A stretch of DNA of 64,000 bases from Acidobacteriota bacterium (GTDB lineage Bacteria; Acidobacteriota; Blastocatellia; Pyrinomonadales; Pyrinomonadaceae), in contig JAOAPY010000030.1 in assembly GCA_025463135.1 (NCBI GenBank), positions 278,550 to 342,549 on the forward strand, in the 5' to 3' direction. Position 1 is the stretch's first letter. Each line of letters starts with the position of its first letter. The position numbers and the translations under genes are program-made. The notes under the pieces were generated by a model. It had not been told where the DNA came from. It did no database searches and was given only the letters and a program-made list of their open reading frames with translations. Positions 56,501 to 63,877 of the stretch are shown here, one piece after another.

Positions 56501-56677
56501 ATCGGCGATCACCCGTCCGTATTCTCTCTTGCTCAATGCAGTCAGGAGAGTGAGATAACGGTCAGCGGTAGAGCTTGAAGCAGACGCTTGCAGAGGGAAG
56601 CAGAAAGCCACTGATGACCAGAGGAGTGTAACCAACAGCAACCATTGAAGAGTGTTTGATTGGGTCGGAGAACTCAT
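53534..56677 (-). CDS. Exported TPR-CHAT protein (putative caspase-like peptidase)
   Basis: 1047 residues. An N-terminal hydrophobic segment (about 11-33) suggests export or anchoring. A long TPR region (about 40-560) with repeats such as NLTNVGYAYSCLGDTTEAIN, a coiled-coil linker rich in Gln/Glu (about 585-650), then a CHAT domain (about 720-1045). The catalytic dyad is His898 in LVHFSTHGYLN and Cys960 in VVLSACETGLG, followed by the family phrases GTPSVMVSLWNVND and FYWAPFVLVG. CHAT proteases are often activated through TPR sensors, as in gasdermin or Craspase systems; the target here is unknown. The CHAT domain carries a heptamer-array insertion between the two catalytic residues. Confidence 0.94.
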   Translation of the reverse strand: MSSPTQSNTLQWLLLVTLLWSSVAFCFPLQASASSSTADRYLTLLTALSKREYGRVIADSESLIVDDPAFPLTYEKLVNAAQRGGNLEHAQSFLRKQLAPPMNNGRAHFGLGLIQRERGDQTAAIEEFRLCLQAFPEFVPASIALVDAAKSLRRLAEVETFIQSLPRNAASLYGLCYLRYAQSNYQQALDLAEQTLRLDRHLSEAHKTRAQSLFSLARFTEAEQAAQTLVLEATEPEKIELRLTGLNIKGAAETANGNLTAALEDLNSAYRGIVEVGNLVLEENVHSQLASVYGRQSNCAQSLFHAQAALTLGNELESRFIGRNLTNVGYAYSCLGDTTEAINYYRQALEISSKPKTLDKGNQVALLTNIANHLPNRAEAQSNLEQALAVARDLSNKAMELRVLLRLGALHEQAGEHTRALELTSAALQISQTAKIEFQEGSAWNQLGRIHLSMLDQVRAMDAHRRALAVGERIQAPEIIWQALAGLAAVFQNQGNLEQATQQYRQAIETIEDVRARIGIPEDRATFLADKIDVYKKLLSLLVEMQGTGKSEQAGAEAFHYTERARARAFFDLLAEARVDPEQNAAPDLLKQKQELQLRIKQLNDQLIEERSQETSKQDQASIGELEKGLRQADLDLGNWLRELRRRNPRYAALKYPEPITLVAAQRMLDDKTILLSYSLADPQSFLFVVTHDGFQVKRLPSEAILTESVQKLLAAISDRNHTAPDEYRRLAGLLSRHLLPGSETLAGKRALVIVADGALHRLPFEVLFRPGFSAKGDFRQLPFLIRQFAISYAPSASVLAQLRNEPRETAPKGFIAFGDPVYEQNAQSTSAATLRALGGGGRLNLQPLPYSHIEIDGIAQQFAKDDCALFFGEAASEENVKTPERLSHYRLVHFSTHGYLNEMRPRFSGLVLSLPATERPSAANPQSAVRNPHSEDGVLSAYEIFNLKLKADLVVLSACETGLGKEVKGEGLMSLTRAFMYAGTPSVMVSLWNVNDETAADLMIRFYRHLKTGNSKSEALRQAQLETIRDNGFPFYWAPFVLVGNP
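53878..53905. repeat. Heptamer array inside the CHAT gene
   Basis: Four 7-nt units: GCGGATT, GCGAACC, GCGGATT, GCGGATT. On the coding strand they yield residues about 925-934, NPQSAVRNPH, in the loop between His898 and Cys960. The unit matches the CGGATTG arrays at 63452-63538. The frame is kept because array plus flanks add a multiple of three. Confidence 0.85.
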
Positions 56678-56746
56678 AGTTTCAATGATGAACCTATGGT
56701 GGGCCGAGATCGCAAACGCGCTCCAGCTCGCTTAGTCCGGCGTTTG

Positions 56747-57382
56747 CTACCGTGACTGGTAACCAAATCTAAGCCGCAGCGGCCGACTGGAAGTAATTTG
56801 AAATCGCTCCGCGGCTTCCGCTGTGAACATCCAATCAGGACACTTCACCAAATACACCTCCCGCTCCAGGAGCGAGTCACGACCACGCGGCGGAATGGGG
56901 CAAGGGTCGTTCCTAAGCAGCCCGGCTCCGCTCTCGCGAAGGTTGCAAATCGAGACATCCGTTGTTGTGGAGATGGTCTCATCGATATTGACCACGCGCG
57001 AACCTGCTACCCAGGCGAGTTTGCGAATCACTTCCAGATTCGGGCCAGAGACCTTAACGGTAACCATCAGGGTTTCGTCTTCCTTAAGAGTCGTGCCTTG
57101 CTGTGGATAATCAACATGCAACTCAAGTTTGTCTCTTGAAGTGATACGGTTGGCTGAGTCGATGCACTTGCGGCCGCAGGGACAAATACGGAAAGTGTTG
57201 TTGGTAGCAGTCTGCCGTCCCTGGCTGTCCTTGAAGCTGCGAACCGTGCCAAACGGGCCAATGGAAATGCTTTGTCCCAGGTGATCCTTGAAAGTCCTGG
57301 TGCCATCGCGCGCTTGCCCCTGAGCACATAGCGTGGCGAGGGTTGTTGTGATTGTGAGAACCAGCAAGTTTCTGATCTTCAT
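56747..57382 (-). CDS. Exported protein of unknown function
   Basis: 211 residues from the ATG at 57382, with a very strong AAGGAGGAG just upstream; the longer frame from 57445 has none. Signal peptide (about 1-24, LLVLTITTTLATLCAQGQA). A middle region has CPCGRKCID, a possible metal or disulfide site, and the C-terminus is beta-rich, ending LRLRFGYQSR. Family not recognised. It is 69 bp from the CHAT gene and upstream of it on the same strand, so the two may be co-transcribed. Confidence 0.75.
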   Translation of the reverse strand: MKIRNLLVLTITTTLATLCAQGQARDGTRTFKDHLGQSISIGPFGTVRSFKDSQGRQTATNNTFRICPCGRKCIDSANRITSRDKLELHVDYPQQGTTLKEDETLMVTVKVSGPNLEVIRKLAWVAGSRVVNIDETISTTTDVSICNLRESGAGLLRNDPCPIPPRGRDSLLEREVYLVKCPDWMFTAEAAERFQITSSRPLRLRFGYQSR

Positions 57383-57964
57383 TTCTCCTCCTTCTTGATT
57401 CAGCGCCGTTTGCCGACACCCGCCAGCTTCGCCAGCCTTCAACAAGAATGATCGTCAGACGGTGAGACCCAGCTTCTAAACTGCAGCAGCGGCGGCGGTC
57501 ATCGGCCACATTCGCCTGAACGAGGCGGGCACTCTTCTGAGACAGGGAAAATACTTAAAGGTTTAGTGATGTCCGCAAAAAAAGATCGCTCGCAAAGAGC
57601 GCCCTCTGACGCCCAACCCGGAATCTCGTACCAACAATGTCCCGCTAATTCGCCTGGATGATTGAGCCCTGCGCGTCTCGCTCGCTTGAGATGTGATGGA
57701 CCGTCGGAAAGGCGCACGGCTGTTGCTTTCAATTTGCAACGGCATTCTCTACGCCTCGTAGACCTTTTTCAAGCCTTAGACACGGTCTTAGATTTCTTGA
57801 TTGCTGAGGGTTAGGGCCGCCGCGAAGTTGATTAGGTCTTCATACGCCGCTGGTGTATACCGATACGCAGTGTTCACCTTCGTCGAATCCTCAGTGTTCA
57901 AAAGGATCCGGTATATCTGGACGATGAAGCGTTAACTGGCTTGCGGTCGGGGCTCGCGGCGCAC
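57383..57964. other. Intergenic region, about 580 bp, with a possible gene remnant
   Basis: On the minus strand 57788-57922 reads RFIVQIYRILLNTEDSTKVN and continues to a stop, about 44 codons with protein-like composition, but it opens directly after a stop and has no good start, so it may be a decayed gene end. A 30-codon plus-strand frame at 57569 is weaker. No repeat element recognised. Confidence 0.3.
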
Positions 57965-60595
57965 TCAGAAGTTGAAGCGCGTACCCAGTTCCATCCGCCG
58001 CGGCATTTGCGCCGAGGTTGCGTGACCAAAGAACGGTGAAGTCTCTACGCCCACAAAACTACTCAGATTGGTATGGTTCAGCAGATTGAATGCTTGCGCA
58101 TAGAACTCCAGGCGGAATCTCCTGGTGCCCCCCGAAGGCATTGAAGGCGGCGCGGCGCCTTCGCCGGCGCCCATTCGTACCATCCTGATTTGCGGGCCGC
58201 CCGTCTGCTTTTGCTCTGGGCCAAAGTTTTTCCCCCAACTAACTCGTGAACCGATCTCCCAACGCCCGGCGCCGCGCGCACTGTTGCGTCCCACACCTGG
58301 AGGCCGATCGTTGATTACAGTGTCGCCGTTATTATCAAACCCGGTCGTAATGTTATAGGGCAGAGCTGAGGTGGCATTCACGATGGCGGAAACAGCAAAC
58401 CCCTTGATCAGTCTGCGACTGGCGAAGGCCGAGAAGAAGTGGCGGATGTCAGTGGCCGTGGGGCCGCGTTCAGCTCGCAGGTTCGCGTTGTCTACGGGCA
58501 GGCTAAACGGACTGTCGGCGTCGTTTGTGCTTTTCATCAGAAAGTAATTGGCGCTCCAGAAAAATCCGTTGACGAATTTCGCGGGACCCACACCGATGGA
58601 CAGCCGATGCGTTGAAGAATAGCCGGATGAGGTGATGTTCGTGACGTTACCGGCCGTGGCATCCGGGCGGCCGACACCATTGATCGGGGCATTGATATTT
58701 TGTCCTCGCAGCAGGTGAACGCCGCGTTGATATGTATAGTTGGTCGTCAGCCGGAACCGCTTGAACGGAGTTGTCTCAACACCGATCGAAGTTTGCATGA
58801 CATAAGGCTGCTGGAGGTGGGGGTCGCTTTGAATGCGACTCGGCGGCAAGATGGTCGGAGTGCCGCCGCTGAAGGGATCGGGATAACCCGGATTCGTCAC
58901 AACCAGGTCGCGCTGGCGCCGGCCATCGACGCGAAGAGTTTGTTCAAATGTCTGCGCTCCGAACCAGTCAAAAAAGATACCGCTGCCGCCACGCAACGTT
59001 ATCGAACCGTTCTTCTTGGGCGACCAGACAAAGCCGAACCGTGGCGCCAAATTGAGCTTGCTGCTCATATTCGTTTGTGACTCGTGGCGCACGCCATAGC
59101 TGATGGTCAAATTCTTTCGGACACGATAGTCGTCCTGTAGATACCAACCCAATTGATATTGAGAATAAGAGACGTTGGGGTCGCCAATTCGTTGAGTGAA
59201 TTGCGTTGGTCGCCCCGCCTGAAAGTCTGCCAGATTGGCGAATTGAAAAGTTCCCTGGGCGTTTAGTGAATCATCGCTGTGATAGCGACCTGCCTCGAGT
59301 TGCACCCCAAAGCGCACGCCGTGCTTTTCGAGCGCGTAATCAACATTGTCGTCCACTTCGAACTCCAATTGGCGTCGGCCGCCGCTTCGCTGGGCACTGC
59401 CGCTGTTGAATGAACCCGGCACCAAAACCGTCTGACCTTCCGTGAAAGACCGTGCCCGGGCATCCAGCCAACGTGTTTGCAAACGAGTTTCATTAAAGAA
59501 CCGCTGGCCGATCACACCTGAATCTGCAAAACGCAAGATCTGTTCGGTCTGATTCTGTGAGAAGCCACGTGACGGCAAATCAAAGTCGCCGGCGCCCAGA
59601 TTATTCTGAAGCACGGCGTTCCGCTGATATTGAAATCTCGATGTGTGGGTCTTGTTGAGGACGTGCTCGACGCGCGCATCCAGATTCAAGCGCCGCGACG
59701 GACGAAAAACAAGGTCGGAAACGGTCCCACCCGGAAGCGTGGCGACGATCGTCTTGGCATCGAAGAACAGCGAACCGTCGGCGTTAAGAAAAAGCGAGGT
59801 GCGATTCTTCCAGATTGGACCATCCAGCGAGAGGCCAAACCGCCGTTGCTGTTCCGGACCGCGAACCCTGGCGAATGCCTGCCGGCCACTTAGCGACTCG
59901 TCTCGGAATCCGAAGTTGAATGAACCATGCCAGGAGTTGACCCCCGGCTTGGTAATGATATCGACAAAGCCATGACCCGCATCGTGATTCTCGGCAGCAT
60001 AAGGATTGAGTCGGAATCGTATCTCGCGGATTTGCGACTTGGGCGGCAACTTTCCTCCCTTGAATCCGTTGACGCGCATCTGTGCGTCGGGTCCAGCAAG
60101 CTGGTTGATCGCGTTTTCGAATTCATCCGGGTCGTCCGGCAGTTGGGCTATCTGATCCTGAGTCAGCACGTTGGTAAATGCGGGGCCATTTGGATCTGAG
60201 TTGCGCTCCCTGGCTTCTCGCGACACCTCTACATCGGCTTTGATGGGATCGATCTCCAGCGAGACCTCCGTTCGATTTGATCCCGAATGGAGCTCGGTCA
60301 GTTCCATATCGCGCGGTTTGAAGCCTGGGGCTTCGATGTGTATCTGCGAATGACCAATGATGATGTGAGCAAAGCGTGCTTCGCCTTTTTGATTTGTTTG
60401 GGTTGAGGCTGCGGTTTTCCCGTCCTTAATCAACTCCAGACGAGCGTTGGCAATCACGGCACCCGAAGGGTCCCTAATCACGAGTTCCAGGTTGGCTTCG
60501 GCCAGATTCTTTGTTTGCGCCAAGCAGAGGCTGGTGAACAATGTCAGAGCAATGAACACACCTATGGCGTGCGAATAAAGACGGGCGAGTCGCAT
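57965..60595 (-). CDS. Oar-like TonB-dependent receptor with carboxypeptidase-regulatory domain
   Basis: 876 residues. Signal peptide (about 1-27, ending CLAQ), an N-terminal Ig-like carboxypeptidase-regulatory domain (about 35-120, VIRDPSGAVIANARLELIKD), a plug (TNVLTQDQIAQLPDDPDEF, RLNPYAAENHDAGHGFVDII) and a long barrel ending MPRRMELGTRFNF with terminal Phe. The type is expanded in acidobacteria and thought to take up large or complex substrates, often sugars or peptides; ligand unknown. The next gene starts 15 bp upstream, so the two form an operon. Confidence 0.93.
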   Translation of the reverse strand: MRLARLYSHAIGVFIALTLFTSLCLAQTKNLAEANLELVIRDPSGAVIANARLELIKDGKTAASTQTNQKGEARFAHIIIGHSQIHIEAPGFKPRDMELTELHSGSNRTEVSLEIDPIKADVEVSREARERNSDPNGPAFTNVLTQDQIAQLPDDPDEFENAINQLAGPDAQMRVNGFKGGKLPPKSQIREIRFRLNPYAAENHDAGHGFVDIITKPGVNSWHGSFNFGFRDESLSGRQAFARVRGPEQQRRFGLSLDGPIWKNRTSLFLNADGSLFFDAKTIVATLPGGTVSDLVFRPSRRLNLDARVEHVLNKTHTSRFQYQRNAVLQNNLGAGDFDLPSRGFSQNQTEQILRFADSGVIGQRFFNETRLQTRWLDARARSFTEGQTVLVPGSFNSGSAQRSGGRRQLEFEVDDNVDYALEKHGVRFGVQLEAGRYHSDDSLNAQGTFQFANLADFQAGRPTQFTQRIGDPNVSYSQYQLGWYLQDDYRVRKNLTISYGVRHESQTNMSSKLNLAPRFGFVWSPKKNGSITLRGGSGIFFDWFGAQTFEQTLRVDGRRQRDLVVTNPGYPDPFSGGTPTILPPSRIQSDPHLQQPYVMQTSIGVETTPFKRFRLTTNYTYQRGVHLLRGQNINAPINGVGRPDATAGNVTNITSSGYSSTHRLSIGVGPAKFVNGFFWSANYFLMKSTNDADSPFSLPVDNANLRAERGPTATDIRHFFSAFASRRLIKGFAVSAIVNATSALPYNITTGFDNNGDTVINDRPPGVGRNSARGAGRWEIGSRVSWGKNFGPEQKQTGGPQIRMVRMGAGEGAAPPSMPSGGTRRFRLEFYAQAFNLLNHTNLSSFVGVETSPFFGHATSAQMPRRMELGTRFNF

Positions 60596-60610
60596 ACGTC
60601 TTCGGCTCCT

Positions 60611-61531
60611 TTACTGCTTTTGAAACTTGTCGGACTTGAAATGTGGATTCAGTTGGTATTTAGAGACAGCAAATTCCTCAGAGACTTCTGTCTCAGTCAG
60701 AAAAGTCAGCTTGTGGGGCAGCAGCAGTCCGTTCACTCTTTTGTAATCGGTGAGTCGAATAAAGAAATCCACGTCTTCAGGTTTGGCTGCTCCCTCGGCG
60801 GCTAGTTTCTTATCCGCTTCTTCCCGCGCTTTCTTGATTGCGTCTTCTGAGTTTGCGCCCGTGGAGCGAGCGAACGAGGTCATGATGCGTTGCTTTCTGC
60901 CGCGGTAACTCAACAGCAGGGGCATGTGTGTTTGCTTATCGAAGAAAAGGCGCACAGCGAAGTTGTCGGGTCCGCGTACATCGATCGCTTCAGCATGAGC
61001 GTCTTCAACATCTGATTCACCTGCGTAAACGTACTCGACGCCCAGTGACGAAGGCGGTGTCAACAGAATGGCCAAGAGATAGCGAGTGAGTTCCATGCCG
61101 TACTGCCTGCGGAACATCGCTTCCATTTGTTCCGGTGTCGCTTGCTGCTGTCCACCGGGTCCGGCCATGCGAATTATCATGTGGCCGCCACCGCCGCCGC
61201 TTGATCCATTCCAGGCTCTCTGACCATTTAGACCTTTGGTATTGATAATCGCGGTGCTCAAACTACCTTCGCTTAACGAATCTTCGATCAAATACTTGTC
61301 GGGGAGCAGAATGCTGAGGTCTCGATCTCCGGACAGCTCTCGATCCCCCATGATGCGCCGGTACTGCCCCTTGAGGACCAGGCCCTGGATTGTCTGCAGG
61401 ATTTCCTCACCGCCAATCGCGGCGCGCGCCTGCTTTAGAATTTCCTGCGCCCGTTGATCATCGGCGACGACGATACGGGGGCAAATCAGGGCGCCAACTA
61501 TCAGAAGAAATAAGAGTGCAAGGTTCTTCAT
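60611..61531 (-). CDS. Exported LolA-like protein, partner of TonB receptor
   Basis: 306 residues from ATG 61531 with GAGAGGA about 10 nt upstream. Signal peptide (about 1-24, LLFLLIVGALICPRIVVADD). The mature part is a beta-rich half-barrel with helices (QRAQEILKQARAAIGGEE, LVLKGQYRRI, HMPLLLSYRGRK), like exported LolA/DUF4292-type proteins that carry lipids or lipoproteins. A Gly-run HMIIRMAGPGGQQQ lies mid-protein. Just upstream of the receptor gene and in the same operon, so it may help assemble or load the receptor. Confidence 0.78.
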   Translation of the reverse strand: MKNLALLFLLIVGALICPRIVVADDQRAQEILKQARAAIGGEEILQTIQGLVLKGQYRRIMGDRELSGDRDLSILLPDKYLIEDSLSEGSLSTAIINTKGLNGQRAWNGSSGGGGGHMIIRMAGPGGQQQATPEQMEAMFRRQYGMELTRYLLAILLTPPSSLGVEYVYAGESDVEDAHAEAIDVRGPDNFAVRLFFDKQTHMPLLLSYRGRKQRIMTSFARSTGANSEDAIKKAREEADKKLAAEGAAKPEDVDFFIRLTDYKRVNGLLLPHKLTFLTETEVSEEFAVSKYQLNPHFKSDKFQKQ

Positions 61532-62007
61532 ACTGATTAATCCTCTCGTGCCGTTGATTTGGTTGCTCACTATGATGAGTGGCAAGTTGGTGCAGGCTCG
61601 GTTCCGGTGAGCCTCAGTTTGGCTGTCAGGATATATTCATGAAAGCAGAGCAAATGGTTCCAGAAAGTTTTGAAAGAGGGTAAGCAACTAAGCATAGCGC
61701 TGAAGCTGGCAACGGTTGAGGAGTCTTAGCGCGAGAGATGAATTTGATCAGCGCCTGCCGAGGTTTTTAGTACCCTTAGGTATGAAATTTTTATGGCGCA
61801 AAGCGTCCGAAATCATTAAGGCCATTGTTCTAAAAACATTTGGCTCCTATGGAGTCGAGGCGCTATTGAGTGATTGTCCCGTTCTCATTTTCTCGTCAGC
61901 TTGGTCAAGGTCCCACGCACTGAGCGCTCGGCCGAAACCGGCGAAGTTAAGTAGTGCTCCGTTAGCGTGTTGCTGAGAAGAAAGGACTGCTCGGCGAGTT
62001 ACTGCGA
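61532..62007. other. Intergenic region before the 62008 inverted repeat
   Basis: About 475 bp upstream of the operon at 57965-61531. It probably holds that operon's promoter. A plus-strand frame at 61716-61976 has no ribosome-binding site or recognisable product, so I do not call it. Nothing else seen. Confidence 0.4.
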
Positions 62008-62147
62008 GGCAATGAGGTCAGTACCACCTGCGGTAGCGGGTGGGTTGTCGTTGGAGCAGCAATAACGCCGAGAGCATCTGGTTTGCCCAGCGATCTTGTT
62101 CAGTAGCAGACCCACCCGCTACCGCAGGTGGTACTGACCTCATTGCC
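62008..62147. repeat. Perfect 38-bp inverted repeat, GTCAGTACCACC family
   Basis: Arms 62008-62045 and 62110-62147 are exact reverse complements (38 of 38), separated by 64 bp. Each arm begins GGCAATGAGGTCAGTACC and contains a self-complementary core CCACCTGC-GGTA-GCGGGTGG with one G-T pair. The lack of any mismatch suggests recent formation. A solo, diverged core is at 2688-2716. It lies before pgsA. Confidence 0.93.
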
Positions 62148-62307
62148 TTCGAACCGTCCCCTTTTTTACCAACACCTTAATGGAGCACTACCCGAAGTTA
62201 ATAACCGTTGACCGTCTTGACACTGTTTGAAAGCAAGACCTACACTTCGAAAACCAAGCAACTTTCCGAGCCATCAATCCGATTAAGCTTCAAGGCGGTA
62301 CTGCCGG

Positions 62308-63036
62308 GTGAATCTGCCAAACTTCCTGACGTTGTTGCGCATCTTTATTGTGCCATTGCTGGTTGTGGTGCTGCTCACGCCTCTTTCTGAAAACTGGTTT
62401 GGCGTGCCGCGACACCTTTTGGGAGTTGCTATTTTTTTGGGTGCCGCCTTGACCGACTATCTTGATGGCAAGATTGCCCGCAGTCGGGACCAGGTGACGC
62501 GGCTGGGCCAATTGCTCGATCCAATTGCCGACAAGCTTTTGATCTCAGCGGCCTTGATTTCCCTGGTGGAAAATCAGTTGGCGCCTGCCTGGGCGGTAGT
62601 GATTATCATTGGGCGCGAATTTGCGGTGACGGGGCTGAGATCAATTGCCGCGGCAGACGGCGTCATTATCTCCGCTTCGAAAATGGGTAAGTTCAAGATG
62701 TTGACTCAGGTCGTCACCGTAGCATTGCTGATTGTGGCGAGTGTGGCGGGAAAGCCTCCGGTGGCAAACTTTGGCCACCCTTTCCCGGCAATTCAGTTTT
62801 GGACCGTACCTGAGTTGCGTGGGGCCTGGCACCACCTGTTTGGCGCTGGGCCACTCAGCTCGAGCGATATAGAGGTCCTTCTATATACCGCCGGACGCGC
62901 CATGCTTTGGCTGGTAGTCGTTTCGTCGTGCTGGTCGATGTATAGCTATTTTCGGTCTTTTTATCACTCAGTATTGGCGATGAACGCGCAGCGGCGTGAA
63001 GCTAAGCCACCTACGGCGGCGACTGTTAGTGATTAG
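62308..63036 (+). CDS. pgsA: CDP-diacylglycerol-glycerol-3-phosphate 3-phosphatidyltransferase
   Basis: Makes phosphatidylglycerophosphate, the first committed step to phosphatidylglycerol, in the inner membrane. GTG start, 242 residues. The CDP-alcohol phosphotransferase signature is complete: DYLDGKIARSRDQVTRLGQL then LDPIADK, with the four Asp that hold the metals. About six membrane helices; the last follows an insert (about 150-195) longer than in many PgsA. It is followed after about 220 bp by the tRNA-tuf operon. Confidence 0.95.
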   Translation: MNLPNFLTLLRIFIVPLLVVVLLTPLSENWFGVPRHLLGVAIFLGAALTDYLDGKIARSRDQVTRLGQLLDPIADKLLISAALISLVENQLAPAWAVVIIIGREFAVTGLRSIAAADGVIISASKMGKFKMLTQVVTVALLIVASVAGKPPVANFGHPFPAIQFWTVPELRGAWHHLFGAGPLSSSDIEVLLYTAGRAMLWLVVVSSCWSMYSYFRSFYHSVLAMNAQRREAKPPTAATVSD

Positions 63037-63255
63037 TTGCGGCTTTTGAAAGCACCGTATAGGCTGTTTTTTTGCTCAGAGCGCCCTCCGACTGTGCTCC
63101 CGCACAAGACTTTGGCTCCGTTTCCCCTGGATGAAGGAGGTTTGAGCCTACCGAAAACCTGCTTCATTCGCGTAACGCACGCCTAACTTGCGTTTTTGAT
63201 AACGTGTTGCTAGTATCCGAGTTTTGTCGGAATGCGCTATCGCGCTCTATAGCGG

Positions 63256-63331
63256 GCCGGCGTAGCTCAGTTGGTAGAGCATCTGATTTGTAATCAGAGG
63301 GTCGGGGGTTCAAGTCCCTTCGCCGGCTCCA
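63256..63331 (+). tRNA. tRNA-Thr (anticodon TGT)
   Basis: 76 nt with encoded CCA (63329-63331). Acceptor GCCGGCG pairs with CGCCGGC; anticodon loop TTTGTAA; T loop TTCAAGT. First of four tRNAs before tuf, the same order as in E. coli (thrU-tyrU-glyT-thrT-tufB). Confidence 0.97.
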
Positions 63332-63351
63332 ACAAGCACTTGACAGAACAT

Positions 63352-63439
63352 GCAGGGGTGGTCGAGTGGTTAATGGCACCGGGCTGTAAACCCGGCAGGC
63401 TAACGCCTTACGCAGGTTCGAATCCTGCCCCCTGCACCA
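63352..63439 (+). tRNA. tRNA-Tyr (anticodon GTA)
   Basis: 88 nt with encoded CCA. Acceptor GCAGGGG pairs with CCCCTGC; anticodon stem CCGGG/CCCGG around CTGTAAA; a long variable arm (GCAGGCTAACGCCTTACG region) as expected for bacterial tRNA-Tyr. Confidence 0.97.
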
Positions 63440-63451
63440 GGAGTGAATTTT

Positions 63452-63538
63452 CGGAGTTCGGATTGTGGAGTTCGGATTGAAGAAGCGGGCGGCGACCAGG
63501 GTTCATTTCGCAATCCGAAATCCGCAATCCGAAATTCG
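63452..63538. repeat. Paired inverted heptamer repeat (CGGATTG units) inside the tRNA operon
   Basis: The left arm 63452-63479 is CGGAGTT, CGGATTG, TGGAGTT, CGGATTG; the right arm 63511-63538 is CAATCCG, AAATCCG, CAATCCG, AAATTCG. Each has four exact 7-nt units with a 31-bp spacer. It sits between tRNA-Tyr and tRNA-Gly, starting 13 bp after the first and ending 3 bp before the second. Confidence 0.9.
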
Positions 63539-63541
63539 TGG

Positions 63542-63617
63542 GCGGGTGTAGCTCAGTTGGTAGAGCATCAGCCTTCCAAGCTGAGGGTCGCGAGTTCGAA
63601 TCTCGTCGCCCGCTCCA
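63542..63617 (+). tRNA. tRNA-Gly (anticodon TCC)
   Basis: 76 nt with encoded CCA. Acceptor GCGGGTG pairs with CGCCCGC (one G-T); anticodon loop CTTCCAA; D loop AGTTGGTAG; T loop TTCGAAT. Confidence 0.97.
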
Positions 63618-63623
63618 AAAGCA

Positions 63624-63698
63624 GGGATGAAGTATTAGGGATGAATTGCGCGGGCTCGAAGGATTTCTTTCCTCCTTCACCCTTCCTACTTCATTCTT
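63624..63698. repeat. Paired inverted repeat (GGATGAA heptamer units) inside the tRNA operon
   Basis: The left arm 63624-63645 contains GGATGAA, GTATTAG, GGATGAA; the right arm 63676-63698, read inverted, gives GAATGAA, GTAGGAA, GGGTGAA. The 7-nt period is kept in both arms but the match is looser. It lies between tRNA-Gly and the second tRNA-Thr. Confidence 0.65.
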
Positions 63699-63705
63699 AA
63701 AATGC

Positions 63706-63780
63706 GCCCGCGTAGCTCAGGGGTAGAGCGCCTCCTTGGTAAGGAGGAGGTCATGAGTTCAAATCTCATCGCGGGCTCCA
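63706..63780 (+). tRNA. tRNA-Thr (anticodon GGT)
   Basis: 75 nt with encoded CCA. Acceptor GCCCGCG pairs with CGCGGGC; anticodon loop TTGGTAA with GGT; D loop AGGGGTAG. Last tRNA before tuf. Confidence 0.97.
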
Positions 63781-63877
63781 TTTGAGATTTAAGAAGTGAG
63801 AGGCGATTACGATCTCAGGCGCATTCAGGTGATGCGCGGGCAATGTTAACCTTATCTAAAAGAGGTCAGGAACAGAA

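Noticed and set aside
57569..57661. 30-codon plus-strand frame MSAKKDRSQRAPSD
   Set aside because: Weak ribosome-binding site, no conserved feature and polar low-complexity composition.
61716..61976. 86-codon plus-strand frame
   Set aside because: No ribosome-binding site, no signal peptide or domain, and atypical composition; judged chance.
63164..63680. Frames over the tRNA cluster with SRPSDYKSDALPTEL-like peptides
   Set aside because: These are the well-known false proteins made by translating tRNA genes on the opposite strand.
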